A stretch of DNA of 64,000 nt from Cycas panzhihuaensis (taxonomy: Eukaryota > Cycadophyta): contig CM041465.1 of NCBI GenBank assembly GCA_023213395.1, forward strand, positions 9,176,001-9,240,000. Reading direction: 5' to 3'. The stretch's first letter is position 1. Each line of letters starts with the position of its first letter. A model generated the notes under the pieces. The model was given only the letters and a program-made list of their open reading frames with translations. It was not told the DNA's origin and did not search any database. Made by a program: the position numbers and the translations under genes. Shown here one piece after another: positions 56,493 through 64,000 of this stretch.

Positions 56493-58068
56493 AACAAATT
56501 ACCTGATACCTTTCCTGGACCATTCATCACCTTTTCTGTAAGCCAAGAGAAGTCAAACACCATTTCTCCAGTAGTACTAGTTTTGTGAACATGTCAACAC
56601 AATTTTGTTTTGTGTTAACCTTCTCAAATGCCATTCCACCTGCTTCCACAACCTGTCTAACAAAATGGTACTTAAGAGCAATATGCTTTGTCCTACTATA
56701 ATAAGCTGCATTCTTTGCTAAGTAAATGGTACTTTGACTGTCACAAAATACCTTTGCCTTTTCCTATTTCCTTCTAAGCTCAACCAATAGACCCTGCAAC
56801 CAGATTGCTTCTTTACAAGCATGTGCTGCAGCGACAAATTATGCTTCAATAGTTGATAATGCAATTGTACTCTATAATTTTGACATCCAACTAACCGAAC
56901 CATTTGCAAGAGTGAATACATAACCCAAAGTAGACATTCTCTTATCTAAATCTCCTGCAAAGTCTGAATCAATATATTCACAAACCTGATTACCTATACC
57001 TCCAAAGGTGATGCAATAGTCACTTGTACCCCTCAAATACTGAAGCAACTATTTCACTGTTGCCCAATGTTCCTTTCCTAGATTTGCCATAAACCTGCTA
57101 ACTACATCGACTGCATGTGAAATGCCAGGTCTTGTACATACCATAGCATACATCAAACATCCTACTGCACTGGCATAAGGTACACGAGACATATAATCCT
57201 TTTCTTCTTCATTACTAAGACTCACACTTGAAGAAAGCTTGAAAGGGGAAGCCAATGGGATACTCACTAGTTTCATATTTGCCATGCCAAATTTAGTTAG
57301 CACCTTCTCCACATATTTCTACTGTGATAACCATAGCTTACCATTTTTCCTGTCACTATTATCTCCATACCTAAGATTTGTTTTGCAGCTCCTAGATCCT
57401 TCATATCAAAAGCCCTAACTAATTGAGCCTTTAACTTATTGATTTCTGCCATGCTCTTGCTTGCAACCAACATGTCATCAACATACAATACCAAGATAAT
57501 GAATAAGCATTGTCTAAGAATTTAAAGTAAATACAATGATCATACTCACTTCTTTTAAAATTTTGGCTCTCTATGAAGGCACCAAATGTCCTGTACCATT
57601 GCTAGGGTGATTGCTTCAAGCCATACAATGAATCCCTGAGCCTGCAAATAAGTCTTTTCCTCTCATCCTATACAAACCCTTCTGGCTGATTCATATAGAT
57701 CTCCTCATCTAAATCTCTATGTAGAAAAGTTGTTTTTATATCTAACTGCTCCAACTCCAAATCAAGAGAAGCTACCAATGCTAACAGAACCTGAATTGAA
57801 ACAAGTTTGACAACTGGTGAAAAGATCTCACGAAAGTCAATACCTGCTTTCTGTGCAAAACCTTTAGCCACCAGCCTTGCCCTATATTTATCAACCTTTC
57901 CATCAACATCTATTTTCTTCTTGAAAACTCACCTACAACCAACAGTCTTCCTACCATGTGGAAGTTCTACCAAGTCCCATGAATTATTTTTCTTCAAAGC
58001 ACCTATCTCTTCCTGCATAGCCTTCTTCCACTTCTCACTATGGATATCATCTACTGCTTCCTGATAGC
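56493..58068 (-). pseudogene. Copia-H pol remnant (RT and RNase H)
   Basis: Minus strand from 58068: [60 protein letters not shown], then LYVDDMLVASKSMAEINKLK (57297-57494, active site intact), MEKVLTKFGMANMKLVSIPL, GCLMYAMVCTRPGISHAVDV (57049-57312). RNase H fragments follow down to about 56600. Frameshifts separate the pieces. Confidence 0.83.
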
Positions 58069-58990
58069 ATTTTAGCAGAATTAAAAAAGGACATGAGCAA
58101 AATTAAACTAGATGTAGAGATTGTGCATCTGATAACAGGACTTTCCAATGAAGGGGAAGTACCCACGGCAACCAAACGCTCAGACGTGGACCGTGAGCTA
58201 TAGTTAAAAGAGTTCTGCCAAGAAAACACACAACTAACTTCAAGTGGAATCCGTGTGGCAGACATAAAAGACATTCGATTACAGTGGATAGCCAGAGTTA
58301 TTAATTCTAGGTTTTTATCAAAGAGGAAATATACATACATTCCAAGGGGAATGATGCCAATACTATTGAAGATTCGCGATGGAGAGAAAATGGATTGGTC
58401 AGAATTCCTAGCAGACGACATGTGGCAGCAAATTCAGGAAATAATGACTCATCCTCTTCGCCACCCTTCATTGTTTTTAGCTATCCTGTTTTATCAATGT
58501 CCAAATGTACAATTGGTGAAAACAACCACTTCTCCAAAAGAACCACTCATTAAAAGGTGGGTGACTGAATTTCCAGATACAACACAAAATCAAGAAGTGA
58601 AAAGGAGGGTATAAAAGCAAATGAGTAAGGTTCTTAAATGGTTACAACAAACCCCTAGGACACCCATTCCTCATCGGGCTAAGCAAACTATAAGGAAAAG
58701 TAGCAAAAGAAAGAAGGATGAGGAAGAACCAGCAGAGGCAAAAGAAGTAGAACCTTCTCTAGAAGAATGGGAAGACTTTCCACCCGTAATGGAAACGGGA
58801 GAAACATCAGTACCACCCCCGCCAGATAATAAATCCAGTCAGATCATACAGCTAATTATGGACATGGAAGAAGGGTACAAGGCAGAAATAGCAACCCTTT
58901 AGGAAAACCTCAAAGAAAAAGATGCAATAATTGCCACACTGACCCAAATCAATGAAGAAATTTTGGCTACAGGACAGCAGCCGCAAGAGC
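58069..58990 (+). CDS. Post-integrase ORF of the E-family gypsy (partial)
   Basis: Begins in an open frame with a coiled-coil segment (AELKKDMSKIKLDVEIVHLI). The frame at 58255-58614 (MADIKDIRLQWIARVINSRF then KRKYTYIPRGMMPILLKIRD) continues, after a single stop at 58612, into 58621-58902 (MSKVLKWLQQTPRTPIPHRA, KRKKDEEEPAEAKEVEPSLE, MDMEEGYKAEIATL), acidic with a coiled-coil end. It occupies the same place as the extra ORF of Gypsy-1 and aligns loosely with it (52200-52780). Function unknown. An uncertain N-terminus is lost at the 58068 junction. Confidence 0.55.
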
Positions 58991-59079
58991 AACCTTGAGA
59001 AGGGGGGGAGGAATACCCCAAATTTTGAAAATTTTGTTGAGCAAGGATGCTCAAACCCTTCATGTTGACCCGGGATAGA

Positions 59080-59906
59080 TGTTGAAGCATAATGTGACAC
59101 GTTGGGTTATGGACAGACCAGAGAGAGGCTAAGCATCCCTGGACTGTGCAGGTACGGACTGTACGAAGGTATGCATGCAGCAATAAGTGAAGAATCTAGC
59201 ATTTTGGGTACGTGAGGATGTGCGCACTGCAAAGGTACGCAACACAGATACGTACCTCCAGGTAGAACGCAAGTAAACAGGAATGGTACGTATGAGAAGA
59301 CTGGACAGAAGGGAGCCCGGGATGACGTCAGACGTACGTATAGACGTACAGATGAGTTAAGACAGCCAGTTAAGGAAACTAACCAATGGTTAGGAAGAGG
59401 TACGTTTGACTGAAAAGGTACGATTATGACAGACAGTCATAACCCTTCAGCCAAAGGACACCAAAGAGCGTATTTATGAGGCTTCCCAAGGACCATTCGG
59501 TTAGGGTGAGAGCCGAAGTATACCAATACGCATTGGTACGGAGACCAGTACGCATGACAGCAGCCTAAAGCCGTGTATTTTGATGGGTACCTCCTAGGTA
59601 CGCATGTGACAGAGTGAATGTATGAGGCTGGAATGCACAGGGAATGCATTCCATCACCTTGTGTAAAAGAACTTATTACTTAATAAAATAAGAGTTATGT
59701 GGAAATTATGGATTCTCTGTGTTGCAAGGATTGAATGTGGAATATGTGTTGATCTCTGTACTGCTGTGTGTCGTTGTGGAAACATTAATAAATCTGTGTG
59801 ATATATGTGGATAATGATGTTGACTGTGTCCTAAACTAGACTATAACCTGTGTAACCTTGACAAGTGTACCCTTCCCACAAGTGCAGTAGGAAACCTAAG
59901 TCAACA
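59080..59906 (+). repeat. LTR of E-family gypsy
   Basis: 827 bp with one unit related to the Element E repeat (GGTGAGAGCCGAAG near 59508) but no array. Followed by GATAG, possibly one side of the target duplication. Confidence 0.75.
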
Positions 59907-61430
59907 GATAGACCTATATATTTTGCAAGTCGAAAGCTAACTCGAGCAAAGCAGAATTATACAACTACAAAAACGGAAGGATTAGGGATGGTTTATGCTC
60001 TACAGAAGTTTTGACACTATCTCCTCTCCAATCCTTTCATATTTTATGTGGATCACCAAGCATTGATGTATCTAGTAAATAAACCATTATTAAGACACTA
60101 TATCAATCGGTGGTTAATGTTATTCCAAGAATTTACCTTTTGAATTGTAGTCAAACCTAGAAAAGCTCACATAGTTCCAGACCAACTTTTCAAAATTCAT
60201 AATGAAGAAAAAGTTGTAGGAGTGCACAATGATTTTTCCGACGCAACATTATTTAGCATCAAAGTTGTCCCTATTGAATGGTATGAGGATATCACTAAGT
60301 TTTTAATAACAGGGCAATGCCCTCAAAACATGGATAAAACCCAAAAAAAAAGCTTGGTACAAAAATCAGAACCCTACCAACTGATTGGTGGAGAGTTGTA
60401 TCGACTTAGACCTGATGACATTTTGCAACGTTGTATTTGACCACATGAAGCACAGCAAGTGATGTCTCAGGCCTACGAAGGAGTATTTAGGTGGATGTGG
60501 GGGGATGAAAAATACACAAAGGGAAATACTAATAGCAGGATTTTGGTGGCCAACCTTATTCAAGGATGTGAAAGGTTGGGTGAAGAAATGTGATCATTAT
60601 CAAAGAGTTGGAAAGCCAAAACCCAAGGATTTTAATCCTCTAAATCCTATCTTTCCCCTAGCACCCTTTAAGAAGTGGGGGCTAGATTTTATTGACCCCA
60701 TAAAACCAACAACCTGACAAACACAAGCAAGATATATTTTAGTCGCTATAGATTACGCCACTAAATGGGTGGAAGCACAAACTTTACACAAAGTCGATGC
60801 AATCAACATTGCCCAATTTTTATATGAGGTCATTATAACGAGATTCGAGTGCCCTATTGAATTAGTTAGTGATCAAGGAGCCTACTTCTTGAACGAGGTA
60901 GTCAGGGAACTCACGGAAACCTTTCTGATTACTCATCACAAATCTACTCCCTACTATCCTCGGGCGAATGGACAAGCAAAAAGCTCCAATAAAATTCTAG
61001 AAATTTGTTTAAGAAAAATATATGATATTAGGAAATCTGATTGGGCAGAGAAGCTACCCTCAGTTTTATGGGCATTCTGCACAACTTATAAATGAGCAAC
61101 ACGGCAAATGCCATTTAAATTAGTCTATGGAACTCAAGCCATATTGCCCATTGAATTCCAAATTCCAAGTCTAAGAACAGCCCTCATTTGCCGATTAGAT
61201 GACACAAAATCCTTGAGAGAACGTTTGTGGCAACTAATACAACTCGATGAGGACCGACAAAAGGCAAAATGGTTGTAAGAAATAGAGAAAGAAAGACAAA
61301 AAGCATGGCACGACCGCCACCTGAAAGCACCACAATTTAAGGAGGGAGATCAAATTTTATTATATGACAACAAATTCCACATCCATCCCAATAAATTGAA
61401 ACTACAATGAGGCTAGTCTAACATGGTTAT
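59907..61430 (+). pseudogene. Gypsy-G pol remnant (RNase H and integrase)
   Basis: RNase H: DRPIYFASRKLTRAKQNYTT, VDHQALMYLVNKPLL. Linker and zinc region: KSEPYQLIGGELYRLRPDDI, WWPTLFKDVKGWVKKCDHYQ. Integrase core: WGLDFIDPIKPTT, RYILVAIDYATKWVEAQTL, CPIELVSDQGAYFLNEVV, STPYYPRANGQAKSSNKILE. Tail: WHDRHLKAPQFKEGDQILLY. Closely related to Gypsy-1 pol but a separate copy. Stops are mainly TGA at positions where Arg is usual (60013, 60438, 60715, 61093). RT and upstream parts are cut off by the E-family insertion. Confidence 0.85.
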
Positions 61431-63475
61431 GTTAAATAATGAGAAGATTACAAATGGAACAATGCAGGTCTGTCATCTCCTCATCTTTGCAATCCTTCAA
61501 GTGGCCACTTGATTACAGAGGTTTATTTACGGTACTGAAAGATGCATCCCTCTTTCAATTAGGTTTGAGCTTGGTGACCTATTCATGTTGAGATTACAAA
61601 GAAAACTCGATGCAAAAAGTTTGACGCAAAAATCTTGACTTAAAAGTCTCGACATAAAGAGCTCGTATGAAAGTCTCAACATGGAAATTTCGACATGAAA
61701 GTTCCAACCTGCAAATCTCAACATAAAGATCTCAACATGTCATTATACTGCAATTGTTATGCAGGCATTTCTTGACGTCAACAAATCAACATAGAATTGT
61801 CGACGACAACATAATGTTTCTCACCCTTTATCAATTCAACTACATTGGTAAAGTTCTTATTATTGGGCTTGTATTGTCTTCAAACAGTACTGGCTAAAAT
61901 TGACATTGACATGATCATAACCCATCTTGCAACAATGAATATTTCTACCTAAACAGCTACTACAATCAATTGTTCCCTAAATCATATTCCATTCTATTAA
62001 GAAAATCGTGCTACTCGGTTGATCGACATTTTCTCCATCACAAGGTGCTATTGTGTTCTAGTAAAATCACCCTTCTCTGCTCACGAAGGTCTACATGCTA
62101 ATCTCTACACCTATAACCTACCCTTACATTTTTTACCTCTCTATACCTCCCTCGTTCATATCATATGCACCCCTACCTATGCTACCCATCTGAGCAATCT
62201 GGTTGGTTTTTATATTATGCAAGCCACAACAACATAAAATTAAAGATTACATAATTCAAGTTACTAGAGGGCAAGTCTAGCACCTTGTAACATAACACAA
62301 TATAAGCATATTAACTACTCTAATAAACCAAAAGTGGTGTATTCTCTCACCTAATGGAGCATGAAATGAGCTTCCACCTTACATAGGATGAACAAAACTA
62401 TGAAAGGAAAAGAATTTACATGTGAACAGAGCTAAGAGATGAGGATGATCTTATATACATACATAATTTAAAGAGTAACCTATTAAGAAAGATAAAAGAT
62501 CAAGTTAGGACAAGATTGGGTCCTTAATGCCTACATTGATAAATGGTAGCAAACTTAAAATATACCTACAATGTTAAAAGCCAAAGGTAATCATCAAAAA
62601 AGAAAATTAGAAAAAGGCAAGATCATGATATATTGCCAAGGGGAGAGATTGGAAAGGTATAAGAATAATTACATCTAGAAGCCAAAGAAAGATGGTTGTC
62701 CATTAGCACCGAAACTTAAGATTCAATGGAAAATAAGCAATGTAATATCTAAAATCTTGTCAATCAAGAGAATACAATATGAGAGAAACACTAGAAAAAT
62801 CACTTGCAAGAAAGACAAGGTGGTGAAATCAAATCTTAAATGAAAATTTCCAGTATTACTTTGAGCAAAGACATTCAAAAGATTACCATCCAAGGAGATG
62901 TAGAGGGATTGAAAGTACGCCCTTAGAATTATCAAAGAACAAGTCAATTTTTGACGAGAATTCAACTTATAAACTAAGGAAAGGTTGGTTTTCCATTAGC
63001 AAAGATCAAAATGTGAGACCAATGGAATGACTTGTTAAACAACAAAAATTAGTTTATGATTATGAGTTTGGTTGACTATGGTATCTATACTCTAGTTTAT
63101 GAATAGCATGATCAATGGCAATTCCAATTTATCCATGGAATTTGGTGTAGAGGATATAGTTAAATTTATAAGGAAATTGACCATATTACAATAATATCAA
63201 TTTACAAGAGTACAATAATCAGCTTACAAGAAGTTATTGCTTTACAATAACACAAGTTCAATTTATATAATGGCAAAAGTTTAATTTAAGGTTTAGAATT
63301 GCTTAATTAATTAAGGCATCCAAGCCAACAGTCAACTTAGTAATTAAAGTATTGTTAAAGGGTAAAACAAATTAGTTAACAACCAGTTAACATCAATTTA
63401 GGATAGGATGAATTATACCCATTAGATTCACACCTCTTTAGAATCAACAGTAAGCATAATATATAAACTTAGTTT
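61431..63475. other. Non-coding AT-rich region
   Basis: No coding frame, LTR pair or RNA gene recognised apart from the 14-bp array at 61607-61739. Possibly the 3' part of Gypsy-G followed by old intergenic sequence. Confidence 0.5.
61607..61739 (+). repeat. 14-bp tandem array (~9.5 units)
   Basis: Degenerate units of the form TCGACATAAAAGTC repeat with 14-bp spacing (one unit is 13 bp). Confidence 0.88.
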
Positions 63476-63819
63476 TGTTGAAATATGGGATTCAATCACA
63501 TATGTAATGTTTAATGTTAATGTTGTGTGACACATACACAATCCCACCAATCACATACATTGAGATATGTGATAGGCACAAATATCCATGTAAATATGTT
63601 ATTGAATGATGTAACGGCCCAAGAGAAATTCTAGGCTACTCATGAGGTTGTTGGAATATGTGATTTATTACATATGTAATGTTTAATGTTAGGTGATGTG
63701 ACACATACACAATCCCACCATTCATATACAACGAGATGTGTAAGATGCACACATATCCATGTAATTACACTATTGGATGATATAAAGGCTCCAAAGAAAC
63801 TATAGCCTACTCATGAGGT
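63476..63819 (+). repeat. 173-bp tandem duplication starting TGTTG
   Basis: 63476-63648 and 63649-63819 are diverged direct copies. Both contain ACATATGTAATGTTTAATGT, GTGACACATACACAATCCCA and CTACTCATGAGGT. Each starts TGTTGRAATATG, like an LTR end. Confidence 0.85.
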
Positions 63820-64000
63820 GAATCATATTATAAATATGTACATAAACCACTTGAGAACTTGAGAAAGGATATGTAATTATTATGATCATAAAGAGGTCTC
63901 CCGTTGTTTTTCCCACACTAGGTTTGCCACATATAAATTTGTCTCTCTTGTGGTGAATGTTTGGGGCATGTTTGATGTGTTATTTACTTTATGATAATGT
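63649..64000 (+). repeat. Possible start of an LTR running off the window
   Basis: Begins TGTTGGAATATG and contains AAGAGGTCTCCCGTTG and TTTTTCCCACACTAGGTTTG (63891-63930), a pattern common in plant copia LTRs. No partner in view. Confidence 0.35.

Larger units (their letters stand above)
55833..58068 (-). mobile_element. Copia-H: minus-strand copia, 5' part lost
   Basis: The 3' LTR (left) is inserted into the Copia-B 3' LTR. RNase H and RT follow on the minus strand up to about 58068, where sequence changes abruptly to gypsy in the opposite orientation. Its 5' LTR, gag, protease and integrase are not in the window. Confidence 0.8.
58069..59906 (+). mobile_element. 3' part of an Element-E-family gypsy
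   Basis: The LTR at 59080-59906 (827 bp) starts TGTTGAAGCATAATGTGACAC and ends AAGTCAACA, like Element E LTRs read in reverse. The 75 bp before it (purine-rich GGGGGGAGGAATACCCC to CGGGATAGA) is almost identical to the matching inner end of Element E at 24416-24495. Upstream is a post-integrase ORF. The 5' side is missing at the junction with Copia-H. The 3' side abuts Gypsy-G RNase H. Confidence 0.8.

Noticed and set aside
58063-58067. GATAG matching the GATAG after the E-family LTR at 59907, as a target duplication
   Set aside because: At 58063 it is part of the Copia-H coding sequence and no 5' LTR follows, so the match is likely chance.

Overview
This is plant nuclear DNA from a large, repeat-rich genome (a seed plant; a gymnosperm would fit, but the sequence alone does not prove it). 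The whole window is AT-rich and made of LTR retrotransposons inserted into one another. I see no complete host gene, no tRNA or rRNA gene and no CRISPR array. The host-gene signals I can support are short captured fragments inside one small retrotransposon, LARD-1. Element names are my own labels.

Left part (1-14949). A Ty3/gypsy chromovirus-like element (Gypsy-A) is interrupted by a copia element (Copia-A, 5' end outside the window, 3' LTR ending near 8175) and by a non-autonomous minus-strand element (LARD-2, 9517-14110, duplication CAAAC). Copia-A is itself split inside gag by LARD-1 (810-4310, duplication CATGG). LARD-1 has 282-bp LTRs and no retroviral genes. It carries, in sense orientation, intron-free fragments of an HSP70, a ubiquitin-specific protease and an EMS1-like leucine-rich-repeat receptor kinase, plus a Gln-rich frame.

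Central part (14950-55832). Five insertion levels can be read: Copia-B contains Gypsy-1 (15835-54150), which contains Copia-C (20169-48895), which contains the minus-strand Copia-D (21995-43111), which contains both Element E (23378-29523, internally deleted gypsy, minus strand) and Copia-F (34149-41623). Target-site duplications support C (one mismatch), D, E and F; Gypsy-1 in Copia-B has no matching duplication. Hand-counted LTR divergence falls with depth (C about 5%, D about 4%, F under 1%), as the nesting order predicts.

Right part (55833-64000). The Copia-B 3' LTR is cut by minus-strand Copia-H. Copia-H is broken at about 58068 and abuts the 3' end of an Element-E-family gypsy (58069-59906), which lies inside the RNase H region of another gypsy copy (Gypsy-G, 59907-61430). 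The last 2.5 kb is non-coding and holds a 14-bp tandem array, a 173-bp tandem duplication and what may be the start of another LTR.

Almost every reading frame has stops, frameshifts or catalytic substitutions, so most units are pseudogenes that would need proteins supplied in trans. Features most worth a second look: the multi-gene capture in LARD-1, the excess of TAG stops, the post-integrase coiled-coil ORF shared by two gypsy copies, the uninterrupted 443-codon protease/integrase-tail fusion in Element E, and Copia-F, whose LTRs are nearly identical although its coding region is wrecked.
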